Source: Nageia nagi (Eukaryota > Pinophyta). Taken from it: 64,000 nt of DNA. The DNA is taken from positions 100,812,001 to 100,876,000 of the forward strand of contig JBITNC010000001.1 in NCBI GenBank assembly GCA_050084985.1, in the 5' to 3' direction. A program made the translations under genes and the position numbers. Shown here one piece after another: positions 44,930 through 56,639 of the stretch. A model generated the notes under the pieces. It was not told the origin of the DNA and made no database searches. It saw nothing but the letters and a program-made list of their open reading frames with translations. Each line of letters opens with the position of its first letter. Positions within the stretch are counted from its first letter, which is position 1.

Positions 44930-46130
44930 CTTTGCTTCTTGTTTTCTTTTGACAAAGCTTCCAATAACGTTTGTAGGACGAGATGAAAAGTAAGACTGAT
45001 TTATGTCTGGCATGCAGTCATTTTGTAAATAGAGAATTAAATTTAGAAAGTGGTGAACTGAAGGATTAGGTTTAGGACCAACCCTTACGAATTTATTTAT
45101 AGACCAAGAAAAAGATGCTAATCATACTCGCATGTGCCATTGATGCAAAAGATAAAATTTTACTCAAAATGTATTATGCTTTCTTTGACAGGCGCCTACA
45201 CTGGGGAGAGTATAACAATAGATTCCCAAAATAAATCTGTAGATAACATTAAATTGATTATTATCTAGAGACCCAAATGAGATTTAATCAACTTAAAGCC
45301 GTAGCGTTTCATAATCAAACTCTACAACCATCGTCAGCATTCTTTCTAGCCTTTGTGGGGATTTCAGAAACAATAGATGGAGATTCAACAAGATGTTGAA
45401 AAATAATGGATTTCACATTCGATTTGATGGTGTTTATGCAAAATTTAAGTATCTAAGAAGCTCAGGATATAGAACAATGACAAGATATGCACAGAAGGCA
45501 TTGGAGAGACGTAGGAACAAAGCATCAATTCTAAACTCTGCAACAAATCTAAACTCTGCAACTATCGCCAGTATTCCTTCAAGCCTTCGTGTGTATTTGA
45601 GGATATAAAAAATACATTTTCTCTAGAAGCCATGGATTCCTATGACACAATAGGATAGATTTTATACTAATTACTATCTGAACACTCTCAAGCGATGATA
45701 ACAGTCAAACGTTTCTTTACCATTCTATAGGAATAACACTGGCAGAGCATACACAAAACAGACATTGAAAGGGGACGAAATCAACTATGTATTCATTGTC
45801 AGTGTGTACCATCCACAAGGCGAACATAGAAGGTTTGAAGCCCCAAAGCAAAGTATTGAAATGATTATGGATACCACAGTTACTAATACCTTTGTGAATG
45901 ATGCACTTGAAAATTCATGCAAGGCTCAATGATGAATCCCCTATCTATCATTTTCGGAAGCCTCTTGAGGTTGTGAAGAAGTAAATACGAGCAATCTAGG
46001 CGATCCTTCAACTTACAGATGGCCAATCATTATAGATTATTTCCAATTTGAATAATTATAGATTATTTCCAATTTGAATAATACAAGGGCAGAGAAGAAC
46101 TTACATCATTAATCCAGAAGGAAAACTACG
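44930..46130 (+). other. CpG-retaining island with coding-like fragments
   Basis: About 15 CG dinucleotides occur between 45300 and 46140, against about one per several hundred bases elsewhere. Coding-like plus frames include 45393-45608 (71 codons, start 'MLKNNGFHIRFDGVYAKF') and a stretch at 45725-45930 containing 'GRAYTKQTLKGDEINYVFIV'. A block of about 50 bases at 45315-45372 is repeated at 45549-45606, 234 bases (78 codons) on. I do not recognise the protein. It could be a host gene fragment, a captured exon, or a young insertion that has not yet been eroded by methylation. Confidence 0.45.
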
Positions 46131-47751
46131 TGGATACCTTGCATATCATTTGACTTTTCTCATTACTTGTTTGGCTATGAATGTGTTTGGTATATTCATT
46201 ATTTACAACACTGTGAAGATAGCTATAAATATAGTAGATTGGTAATATCCCTAAAAGTTGTCTAAGAATTAAAGGAGATTAAACAATCAATACATCTTTG
46301 AATGATTCCTTTTATATAATAAAATATTTAATAGTAAATTTACTTCAAAAATGTGAAAAGACTTTATCTACTTCATAAATATTTTTTTTAATATCTATTA
46401 AACAATTCTATGAATATCACTAATATATATTTACAGATAGAAAACAATCACAAGGTAAATTCTAAGGAGGAAGGGAGTAAAATCAAGACAATAAGGTAAA
46501 TAATGAATCATAATGGAATTAAATGACTACACTCACTTTGTAATTAGAACTTCCCATTAATAAAAAGAAAAGATAAAGAAAAATATTAATATCCCATTCC
46601 TTTATCTTTAAAGGAAAAGACATCATAACAACCTCCACATACAATACAATAATTAAATAAATCAATATTTCCTTTCACCTAGTATAAGTCCTTTATGAAC
46701 AATTAATTGCAAGAGTGTTTAGAAACACTATCTTTTGATACAACATTTAAAAAAATTTAAAATGGAACCACTAAAAAAATGTAAGGAATGCACCTTGACT
46801 TGGAGAAGGAAGAGAGACTTCACGTAATCCAAGCTTGAGTATATCCAAACAAAAATGAAAATACCAAAGAGATAGTTAAGAAGTTGTTGTTGGTATTTTT
46901 ACAATGCTCTACTCTTTTATTTATAGCTAAAAGGGCTCAAATATGTCCAAATGGATGTCTATTCACACCCTCAATAATTTTTGGTTAGGTTTGCTTAAAG
47001 TTGGAAATAATGATAATGACATTTAATACTTTGGAATCTTTTTCTCTAGTTGACAATTTAGTGCCAACTCTTATCCACATCTAACACAAAAATACAAAAC
47101 TAAGTAGGGTCTTTTCTCGATTATTTTCCTAACTATTAAATATCATGTCATACCACAAAGAGACCATAGTCTCTATCTAATAGTGTTTTTACTATTAGCC
47201 CTATGTGGCAATAATATTGACACTTATATTCAACTTTTACCCCAATAAATTTATTTTTCTAATCTTATAATAATTTTCAAATTTAACTAAAGGTATATCC
47301 CTTTTTTCCCTCCATTTCAAATTTAAATTTTAAAAATACAAAACAAGGAAAAACACATCTTTACCTACAATAGTCACCTTATTCTATAGAGTAAGGTTAA
47401 TCCACATATTTTTGCAAACATATTTTCATTAAGAACTCAAAATAATAATAATTATTCTACATGCATCTATATGATTTATGATGGTCATAGGATGTGTCAG
47501 TGATTCAATGCTTATCATTTCCTCCTCTTACCCTTCCGTTCCCATCACCAATTCACCTTTGGTTCATTGGGTATTCAATTTCTCCTTTCATCTTGTAGTA
47601 ATTTATTACCTACATCATAAAATCTCAAAGCAGCATCAACTCAATACAAATAATACCTATTTCTAATTAAAATTGATCATCACATAGCAATAATTTAAAC
47701 ATAATTTCATTCACATCCTTGATGGTGTTCAAAGTTGACTAGTGTGATTCG
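46131..47751. other. Unassigned AT-rich stretch
   Basis: No sustained coding or repeat pair was seen. A 62 codon frame at 47478-47666 has no support. Confidence 0.35.
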
Positions 47752-48048
47752 GTGGGTCATTATAATAAGAGAACAATCGATATTGGATTTGATGAGCCTA
47801 CACCTAGCTTGTCTTCATTAGTTCTAGTCATTCAACATGTTGATAGTAGTGATCAAAATTGCACCAGAGATATATTTGATGAGTGGCTGCATTATGGTAT
47901 GATGCATGGTGTTTACCCAAAAAATAACCTTACAAGCATGCAAAATAAGAGATGTTACAACCAACAAAACTCTTTATTGATATTTGGTATAAACCTCAAT
48001 TTTGATTACAAGTTTGCCTTGCATGGAGGGCTTAAGTGCAATAGATGA
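47752..48048 (+). CDS. Unidentified 98 codon open frame
   Basis: An ATG to TGA/TAG frame starting 'MGHYNKRTIDIGFDEPTPSL' with an ordinary amino-acid mix, including two Trp/His-rich patches ('DEWLHYGMMHG'). It is longer than most chance frames here and its composition is less skewed. No family is recognised, and no promoter or splice signal is clear. It could be an exon of a decayed gene or chance. Confidence 0.2.
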   Translation: MGHYNKRTIDIGFDEPTPSLSSLVLVIQHVDSSDQNCTRDIFDEWLHYGMMHGVYPKNNLTSMQNKRCYNQQNSLLIFGINLNFDYKFALHGGLKCNR

Positions 48049-48984
48049 TATGGGCCTCTTGGAGGGTTTCTTTACAATTATCTGCAAGCTCCAAGTAATG
48101 CTTTGTGAAACCTGTAGAAGAAAGAGAATAATGATTTTTGCTTCTTTTTTGTTGGTTCTTTGGCATTTCTTTGCTCAAATCAGCTATTGTTCTTATAAAT
48201 CTTGCATATACATAAACAAACAACACATAAAAACATACCTTCTCATGCTATGAAATCAAAGTAAATAAGCATAAATGAACATGTATGTAAACAAAATAGT
48301 AACTATAATATACTTAAAACTTTGGATGTAGTTCAATAGCATAAGGTTGCATTTATTCTTTGTATCCCCTTCTCCTTGAGGGAGGTTTAATTTATAAATT
48401 TTTGAGGTGGATAAGGTTGCTATTTTGGAGGCAAGGATGGGATAAAAAATCTCATCCAACCTTGTCATAGGTTCTATCCACATAGGGAAGGTGGAGGATC
48501 AAGGATGACTCATCTTTGATCCACTAATTTGTTTCCTTGGGCACCTTGATTTTGTTTATTTTTCTTTTGATTTTTATATTTACAAGTTTGTTGGCAATTG
48601 CACATCAGATGTTGATGATTATGATGGATTGCTGGTGATTGTACTTGGTTACCAATGATTAACAAATTTCTAGCAAACTTTATTATTTGTTTAAATTTTT
48701 ATCCCCTTATTTCATTTATTGAAAGAGAGGTCATTCTTAGGTCTCTATATTTTGCCCATTTTTTGAAATACCCAACATTTTATGGGTGAGAATTATTTCA
48801 AAAAATTAATCCTATCTAAAAGGGGTGCAATCAAGTTTTAGAAGTTGCATTCCTAATGTTAGGTCAAGGATTTGAATTAACTTATTCTCTATGAATAAGC
48901 TAAATCTAAGTGATTGGATTATGAATAAATCCATTTTTTATTCTTTTGCATTTGACACATTTTGAAAATAATAAGGGTTGTAGT
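48049..48984. other. Unassigned AT-rich stretch
   Basis: Short frames on both strands overlap each other (48002-48253 plus, 48032-48226 minus, 48256-48483 minus) and none shows a family pattern. Nothing else is visible. Confidence 0.3.
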
Positions 48985-49033
48985 GCAATTCATAACTTAG
49001 GTAGTTATCACTATACCATTGTGCTATGTTGGC
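48985..49033 (-). repeat. Candidate tRNA-derived SINE head
   Basis: On the minus strand 'GCCAACATAGCACAATGG' contains TAGCACAATGG (49016-49026), a fair A box. 'AGTTATGAATTGC' (48985-48997) follows as a decayed B box about 30 bases on. The spacing fits a tRNA-derived promoter. No target duplication or A tail was identified. Confidence 0.3.
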
Positions 49034-49356
49034 TAGATATAGATGGAGTCTTAGCTATTAGGCATATGCCATATCTAGCATGTGATAAAGGAGCTCCCTT
49101 GTGAATACAAATCTTTGATCATTATGCTCTTTTCCTAGTAGGTGGGTTACTTGATGATCTTGCACAAAAGTTCATCCAACAATTTTAATCACATCCAAAC
49201 CTATCCTTATTATTTTTGTTAAAAGAAGGGTTGTTTTTCGAATTCAAAGTTATTCAAGAGTTTTGGGTCTTTTCAAAAGCTTTGTCTTAGACCAAGTCAA
49301 TAAGTGAAAAACTTGTTTCTATTTTATCTTTGACATATTTTTTAGTTTTTAGAGTT

Positions 49357-49396
49357 ATATATATATATTATAATATATATATATATATATATATTT
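49357..49396. repeat. TA microsatellite
   Basis: A run of TA dinucleotides interrupted by one 'ttataa', about 40 bases, ending in T6. Confidence 0.8.
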
Positions 49397-49844
49397 TTGC
49401 ATGAGATAGGAAAGATAATTTTCTTGATGTTACCTCATAAGGGACCTTGAGCACAGGTATTTCATTTGGATTCTTGAGTATGAGCATTTTAAGTATTTTA
49501 CATTTTTATTATGGTCTTAAGTTGAGTTTATGCAAGGAAGAGCTTTAGGAACTCATTTTGTCATTTTTTTTGAAGTTATTTATTATTTTGCAAAAGAGAG
49601 TAAAGAATATATATGTGAGAGCAATAAAATAGAGAGCTCAAATACATTTTTTTATTTTTAGGTTTATTTGATAATTATTTGATTTTTTTTAATATTTTTT
49701 AGGTAACCAATGATCTAGTGCTAGTTGCTGGTGATACTTACAAATCATTAGTGCATGACCATAAATTGTTGGTGTTTGACTACATGAGGGTTTTAAAAAG
49801 AAAAAATATTTGTTTTCATTTTCTTATTTACCTTTTAGTGACTA

Positions 49845-50940
49845 TTCAATGCTCTTTGACTACCCTACCCCACTTTGTCAGAGTTTGACCCTACACTTGT
49901 CATTTTCACCACTATTGTGAGCCAAGATGTTGACATAAAGATGCTAGATGCCATGCAAGAGGCCCATCAGGGAAGAGGTAAGGTTTAAAATCCCTCTTTT
50001 TCATTTTTTATTTATTAATTTATTTTACTCTATTTTTGAAAAAATAGAAACCATATAACACTTAGATGGTTGAGGAGGGGGCTAAGGAGCAGGTGGTCAA
50101 GGATCAAGTGGTCAAATAGCATGCAGTGGATGACCTAGAGGACATTGCTAGTCAAGATGAGGAGATTGAGGTAGGTAATTCTACCAAAGGTTCAAGAGAA
50201 GGTGGATTTCATCCTCCATAGGTTGAGGAATAAGTGGCTAAGTAGATGGTTGAGGAGGGGGCTAAGGAGTAGGTGGTCAAGGATCAAGTGGTCAAAGAGC
50301 ATGCAATGGATGACTTAGAGGGCATTGCTAGTAGAGATGAGGAGATTAAGGTAGGTACTTCTACGAAAGGTGCAAGAGGAGGTGGAGTTCCTCATCCATA
50401 GGTACCTAACATTGATGCACTCTTGGAAGATATATATGAGTTGAGATACTAGGTTTCTTAGCTTAGTACCCATAAGTATTGATATTGAGTTAAGAGAGAT
50501 AGATATCATCGAGAGAGGGACAAGACTTGAGCCTCTTCATAGGTTGGAGGAACCAATACATCTACAAGAGGAGTTGGTCAACCATCAATATTTGTTCAAG
50601 GGATTCTTTAGTAGAGGGATTATTACTCCTCTATTATTTAAACATGATTGATAGGGGTACCTTTATACATTCTTGGTATGCTATATCTAGTTCCTCCTAT
50701 CACATACATCCTTGTAGATATCTCGATTTATAGGCACTTAGTGGAGTTCAAAAATTACCAATACTTAGAGTAGGGTTGTTAGACATGTTGCATCTCATAG
50801 CCATAGTAGGATAGGTGGGGTTTTTCCACAACACCCAATGGGATCATCTAAGATTCATACAGCAACTTGGGCTACGAGTCCTATAGGTTCAGTGGGCACT
50901 ACTCACCCTAGACAAGGAAGAGCTAGTAGTCCTATAGATG
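49845..50940 (+). pseudogene. Gene-like fragment with 60-codon tandem repeat and possible intron
   Basis: A first coding patch at about 49870-49977 reads 'PTLSEFDPTLVIFTTIVSQD' and 'MLDAMQEAHQG'. It is followed by a possible 88 base intron (GTAAGG at 49978, TTAG ending at 50065), then a long frame from ATG 50066. That frame has two acidic 60-codon repeats ('VEEGAKEQVVKDQVVK' and 'DEEIEVG' in each). A probable coiled coil comes next ('LLEDIYELRYQVSQLS' with one TAG inside, then Arg-rich) and a Ser/Gly-rich tail to about 50940. Stops are at Gln/Trp-like codons. The family is not recognised. It may be the 5' ORF of an otherwise lost transposable element or a host gene fragment. Confidence 0.45.
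50066..50425 (+). repeat. Two tandem 180 bp units
   Basis: The second copy starts at 50246, exactly 180 bases after the first. Both begin ATGGTTGAGGAGGGGGCTAA and end near 'cctcatccatagg' or a variant. The match is close (roughly 90 percent by eye) and in frame. Confidence 0.85.
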
Positions 50941-51179
50941 GTGGAGATGGCATCTCTTGATGGTATTTTAGTGATAGGGTTACTTGATTTTATATTTCAT
51001 GTTAAACTTGTGGGTTTCATATCTCATGACTATTTCATATGTTTAGATATGTTATTTGTAGGCCTTTTTTTGATGACCTTATCTATTTTTTGGATCATTG
51101 TAATCATGATTGATGGTTTGTTTTTCTAGATGGATGGGATGTATGGCTTATGTGATAGACATTTGGTTACATTTTGTGA

Positions 51180-51213
51180 TACACACACACAACAGATATA
51201 TATATAATATATA

Positions 51214-51278
<65 letters not shown>

Positions 51279-51301
51279 CTCTGTGTGTGTGTGTGTGTGT
51301 G
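51180..51301. repeat. Compound (AC)n(TA)n(GT)n microsatellite
   Basis: Five AC repeats, then about 90 bases of TA with a few phase breaks, then 'tctc' and about nine GT repeats. The ends are complementary, so the whole can fold on itself. A short 'coding' frame across it is an artefact of the repeat. Confidence 0.9.
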
Positions 51302-51750
51302 GTGATAGCCTAGAATTTTATATGCATATTTTAGTATCATATTAATGTATGTTTATGTTTTCATGTCTTTAAATGTATGCGTTAAAATGGAAATGTATGA
51401 AAGTTTATTTTCTATGTTTTCATTTAGTTTTAATATCTTATTTATGATATGTTTTGTAAATACAAAGTGATATTTATATTTATATAGGACTGCTATGTTT
51501 GTATAATAGGACTTGATTTGTAGAAGAACGGAATTACATGCATCATTTTTCATTTTCTTGTCTACTTTTATACATGGTTTTGAACATAATATAATAGTAT
51601 AAACATATGTGATATCATGAATAATGTGAATATATGGATGTAAAACACACACAAGATTTAAAAAACATTTTATGTATGTATGGATGTAATAATGGGTACA
51701 CATAGATGTACATGGACAAATGGTATAAATGAATGTAAAATATACGAAAC
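51302..51750. other. Unassigned AT-rich stretch with long minus-strand frame
   Basis: A 156 codon minus frame (51823 to 51353) is the longest open frame in the window, but it is rich in Ile/Tyr/Lys/His, holds tandem 'tgtatg/catac' low complexity, and matches nothing I know. I treat it as a chance product of AT-rich sequence. Confidence 0.4.
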
Positions 51751-51996
51751 TTAAACGACCTAATATTTTTATGAATGACATAATAACTTTGACATCAATC
51801 TTAATGCCTTGAAAACTTATCAAGTTTTATTATAATAATAATAATAATAGTATGGAATGAATGAATATATATATATATATAAAGTTAAATGACCTAAGAT
51901 TTTTATGAATGACATAATAACTTTGACATCAATCTTAATGCCTTGAAAACTTATCAAGCTTTATAATAATAATAATAATAGTATGGAATGAATGAA

Positions 51997-52000
<4 letters not shown>
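51751..52000 (+). repeat. Tandem duplication of a 134 bp unit
   Basis: Copies start at 51751 and 51885. Both read 'ttaaa.gacctaa', then 'tttttatgaatgacataata', then an AAT trinucleotide run, 'tatggaatga' and a TA run. They are nearly identical apart from repeat-number changes, so the duplication is recent compared with the elements around it. Confidence 0.85.
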
Positions 52001-52051
<51 letters not shown>

Positions 52052-52067
52052 TATATATACCTTCAAT
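52001..52067. repeat. TA microsatellite
   Basis: About 60 bases of TA with one 'taatat' break, at the end of the second 134 base unit. Confidence 0.85.
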
Positions 52068-53299
52068 ACCTATTTTCATTAATTAATCTTCTACTTTGGT
52101 CTCATCTACTAGGGATGATATAAAACAAGATCATAATATACTTAAGCTTACCATAAACTCATGAGTGTGTAATGATGTTTATTTTCTTCTCTTAACATTT
52201 GCAAACTAAATACCCTTGGATCATAAATTGTGAGATATGATTTTTCTTTTTGTAAGCTATGCTTCACTACTAAAAAGTGTCCATAACCTTGGTGAAGGTT
52301 AACCCCTTCATCCCATTACAGCCTTGCTCTATTGCCTTCTAGGCATACATAGCCCTGATAAAGGATAGTACAATGGACCAATAATTCTACATCTTTATTT
52401 ATTTCTTTTTATTCTTTTTTTTTTTAATCCTAGCTCTTGGGATCAAGTTGAAGAAAAAAAGTAGAAAAACCATACTCAAATTTATGCTCAAGAAATATCC
52501 AATTCTTGATTGTTTCAAGTTTTTAATAGGAGAAGTGTATGAGCTTATTAGTGCACTTCTATATATCATAGTTATGTTTTTTTATCATCCTAAGTTTTTG
52601 AAATCTCAAGATATGATCTTTCAACTAAAACCAAATATGAATAGAGTATTTATTGCCTACTTCTTTATTTGTAAATATAGTTATATACATAAATGAATAT
52701 TATATGGATGTATGTATGATGTGTGGATACGTATAGCTTGATTAGTTTCCTCCTTCATAATGATTGATATCTAATAATTATGACATTCAAGGTAAAAGAA
52801 TAAATGTTTATGAAAAGAGTGGAGTGATATGAACACAAGGGTAGCACACCCAGTAGCTAAGATGCATCAAAAGTATATCTTCTAAGTATATATACATATA
52901 TGTACATATATACATTTTGTTTTAATTTATGGTTTTTTATATATTTTTATGAATTTTTAAATTTTTTAATGTTTTTGTATTTTTTGATGACGATGGTTTT
53001 TGTTTTTTTATTTTTTAGGAAAAAAAAACTTTTTACAACTCCCCAATGATAATGGTTCCCTCATTTTTTATGAATAACCCAACCTTTATGATCTAACAAG
53101 TAAAAGTACAAAGGTTGAACTGAAAAATAAGTAGTTCCTAGTCCTAGGATGGATGTTTAATAATAGATATGATACAAAATAAGTGGCAAGACTAGTGGAT
53201 GATGCTTAAAATTCTTAATGATGCATTTTGACCTGGCTAATGATGTCAAGGTCTCATCATTTTTAAGAAGCAAAAGGTGAGTTGGAATCCCTAAGGACT
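52068..53299. other. Unassigned AT-rich stretch, possible 3' LTR of element F
   Basis: Element F reads leftwards and should end in this area. On the minus strand 'GGGGAGTTGTAAAAAG' (near 53030-53045) could be a polypurine tract and LTR start. No matching copy was found to the right of 62396, so this is only a suggestion. An 82 codon frame at 52448-52696 is unsupported. Confidence 0.3.
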
Positions 53300-53639
53300 A
53301 TGGAGATTGAGGGGGAAGTAATGATGTGATGGGGATCATGCTCTCTATGAGATACTAGACATACTTATTTTTTACTAGTTTAATTACAACCTCAATTTTT
53401 CTTTTGTCAAAGCATTCAAAGGTCCTTTGAAACCTTGGTTTTACATTGGTTAGATTATTTACACAATAATTTTTACTAAATAATAAACTATAATCATATA
53501 TGATTTCATTATGTAAAATTGAACAAGTATTATAGTCCAATACCAAGTCATTAATAACTTTGATTAGGGAGAGTGATCTCTCATAGCATCAAAGGGTCAT
53601 ATGATCAACATAATTTAATAGGATTCTAGGTCTCTTGTA

Positions 53640-54646
53640 AGGCCAATGCAAGCAAAATAGATGGATCCAATTAGTTAGGGATTCATTTTCCATCTGTATG
53701 TCCTTTGCTTATAACTTAGTGGTTTCCTTAAGGTTATTGATTTTTAAATCCCATGCATTAGTTTCTCATTGATTATAAAAATTCATGGCTATAACTTCTT
53801 GATTTTCTTTTGGTAAAGTGAAGAAATGAGCTATCTTTCAAGTATCAATCTTATGGGTATTTATCAACAAAATCATGACTTATGGGATTAAGTTGTAATT
53901 TTATTTTTTCATTGATTTCTAGTCTTCTTAGCATTAAAGATCTTATTTGAATGTTACATGGAGGAATATTGGAGAACCTTGACCTAATTTAGGAGAATCC
54001 TTGGTCAATGTTTTGCACACATCTAATTGATTATTAATGCTTATGGAAAAATACTATGTAAAATTCACAGACTATTTTATGATGACATAGGTCTCTTATC
54101 ATCTAGTCTACCCATGTAAATAGAAAATTCTCATCTAGCCAAGTGTTAATTACTCTATTTTGGATACAATTGTTAAAAAGCAATCAATTATGATCCTAGG
54201 GGTTGATGTAGCCAGTATCAACATAAAAATTTTATCATGCAAACTTGGGTAGCATAATGTGAATGAATTAGGTGATACATGGCTTTATCTACATAGATCT
54301 CCACGTTATATCCTTGAACACTTATCTCCTATCCTTGATATATTTCTAGTGATAAGTTTAAGGCTAGGATTATTTGTGAATCAATAAGTAAATGTAGAAA
54401 ATTTCTATTTCTAAGAGAAGTATTTAGGGATAATTCTATGATAGTCCTATCTCCCAAACATCTCAATTTCTTAAACCAAGATATTTTTTGAATGCCCATT
54501 TGATCAGTAGTTAGGTGGATGCTTTTACTCTTTTTTGATGCCATTTTTTGTTTCAAATACATTAAATATATATAAATTTTTTTAAAAAATGCACTTTTAT
54601 TAATTTTTAATCTAAAAGAATTATCTACAATATATACAATTTCCAA
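53640..54646 (-). pseudogene. Extra frame downstream of integrase in element F
   Basis: Begins within about 20 bases of the end of integrase. The start could be the ATG at 54646 or the one at 54544 ('MASKKSKSIHLTTDQMG'). The first 105 codons are open, with 'WFKKLRCLGDRTIIELSLN'; beyond 54329 the frame continues with stops and shifts through 'LGQGSPIFLHVTF' (near 53960) to a Lys/Glu/Asn-rich, probably helical, end near 53650. I do not recognise it. Extra ORFs after pol are known in some Tat elements, so this is likely part of the element rather than a host gene. Confidence 0.5.
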
Positions 54647-54659
54647 TTAAAAAATTTGA

Positions 54660-55660
54660 TTAACTATAGAAAGGATGAAGGTGCATGATATTTATGAGTT
54701 CATGCTCTTCGTTACCTTCCATATAAACTAAATGACAAGCTTTAGATCCAAATTTTCTTTTAATCATGTAGGGACCTAGCTAGTTAGGAGCAAACTTATC
54801 ATGAAGTTATCATTCCATTCGATAAGTTTGCTAGTTTTCTTTTAAAACCAAATCTCCTATATTAAATTCACAATTTTTTACCTTTTTATCAAAAGCTCTT
54901 TTAATACGATTTTGATAAGTACGTAAATGTTCTAAATCATTAACCCTTATTTCATCTAGAAGTAATAATTGATCTTATCTTGTTTGATAAACCACTTCAT
55001 TTATGATATAATCTTATAAGGTAATTCAAAGAGAGGGAATTTCTATTTCCAAGGGTAATACTACTTCTACCCCATAAACTAAAGAAAATGGAGTTGCCCC
55101 TATAGGAGTTCAAATACTAGTTTGGTAAGCCCATAATGCATGTGGAATTTTTGCATGCCAATCTCGATGGGAATCATCAAGATTTTTTAATAAAATACCA
55201 TGAATGGTTTTGTTTGTAGCTTAAACTTGACCATTCCCTTGAGGATAGTAAGGGGTTGAGAAGCTTAATTAGATATGATATCCTTTACATAAAGCTTGAA
55301 TTTCCTTATTGTTGAAGATTTTCCCATTGTTAGTGATACTTTGAGCCAGGATTCCAAAATGATATATAATATGGTTTTGTATGAATTATGCTATCTTTGG
55401 CCCTTTTTTGAGACCATGGGGATTACTTCTATCCATTTTGTAAAATATTTCATAGCAATTATGATAAACTTATGACCTCTTGAAGAAATAGGGGATATTT
55501 GACCTATTAAACCTAATGTCCATTTTGAGAATGAACATAATGATTGCATGGGTTGTAGTGTATATGAAGGTTGATTAAATAGGTTGGCATGTTGTTGATA
55601 TTTAACAAACTTTCTAACATATTCCATATAGCCATATTCCATAGAGGGCTAGTAATATCC
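54660..55660 (-). pseudogene. Integrase remnant of element F
   Basis: The minus strand shows 'KYQQHANLFNQP' (near 55580), 'ISSRGHKFIIIAMKYFTKW' (near 55450), 'STPYYPQGNGQVQATNKTI' (near 55240), 'ALWAYQT' and 'PLEIEFP' (55030-55140), and the C-terminal 'FNIGDLVLKENQ' and 'FAPNWLGPYMIKRKFG' (one Trp now a stop; 54720-54870). This is a full Tat integrase. The three catalytic acids are all changed: the first Asp is Gly ('LGLIG'), the second is Lys ('MKYFTKW') and the Glu is Gln ('GQVQATNK'). Inactive. Confidence 0.85.
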
Positions 55661-56299
55661 CATACACATTAATCATTTTGTAATTACAAAGCCACTAAAA
55701 TATCCTTTGCAAATTTCATCATGTCCACATGAAATAGCAATTTGTGAATCATACAATTATAGATATTTGAGCAATATCCCATCAAAAACCCTACAATATA
55801 GGACATCTCCTATCACGCAAAAGCGAAAAGCTTTTATCTTGAATGCTTTAAGAATTTGAACAATTATGTATGCCACAAATTTTTATCTTCTATTGCAATG
55901 TCTAGGACTACATGTTAAACTTCATTTGATTTTATTGAGGATTGAGTGATTTGAATGATTTTAATAGGGATAAATTTTTTATTAGATTTTTCAAGCATCA
56001 AAGATCCAATGGAAGCCATAGAATCAACAAACCTATTAGTTGATTGTGGTGTTGCTTCTAAATCATATTTTTCAAAAGAAGATAAGAGATTATTTACTAA
56101 TCTCCTATATTTTTTCAACAAAGGTTCTTTACATTGGAAGATTTATTTAACTTGGGTTATGATTAACAATGAATCACCAAAGACTTTAAATTTTATTAAA
56201 TTTAATTTTATAGTGATTTTAATAGATCAGATTAAGGCTTCATACTCAACATTATTATTCATATAAGGAAAGTTAAGTTTAATCGAATAGAGTATGGTA

Positions 56300-56500
56300 A
56301 CCCCTTAGGGTGTAATGAATACAACACCTACACCCTCACTTAGCTCACATCTCAATCCATTGAAATATATTACCATATCCCAATATTCTTTAGATTCTAT
56401 GGGAATTTTCACTTCATCTAATTGGAATACATGTTCATCTGGTAATTCTATAATGAGTGAATTATTATTAGATAATGATGCTTTGATGAGATAATCCACT
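56300..56500 (-). pseudogene. Second (archaeal-type) RNase H of element F
   Basis: The open stretch reads 'WDMVIYFNGLRCELSEGVGV' and then 'VFITP'. This is the start of the archaeal-type RNase H that Tat elements carry between RNase H and integrase, where 'YFDG' is normal; the catalytic Asp is Asn here. The rest of the domain lies towards 55920 in broken pieces. Confidence 0.7.
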
Positions 56501-56639
56501 ATAACTTATCCTTTAATTTATTTTTGAATTCTCAAAAGTAAGTCAAATGTAGTTAAATAAATAATCCATTTAGATGTTCTTGGATTTTGATAAATTTTAT
56601 TCATCATATATTTCAAATGTTCCACTTTAGCAATTACAT

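Noticed and set aside
51353-51823. 156 codon minus-strand frame, the longest open one in the window
   Set aside because: Composition is Ile/Tyr/Lys/His-heavy low complexity, no family is recognised, and half of it overlaps a duplicated AT-rich unit. Kept only as a note.
55955-56266. 103 codon plus-strand frame
   Set aside because: Shadow of the broken archaeal-type RNase H region of element F on the other strand.
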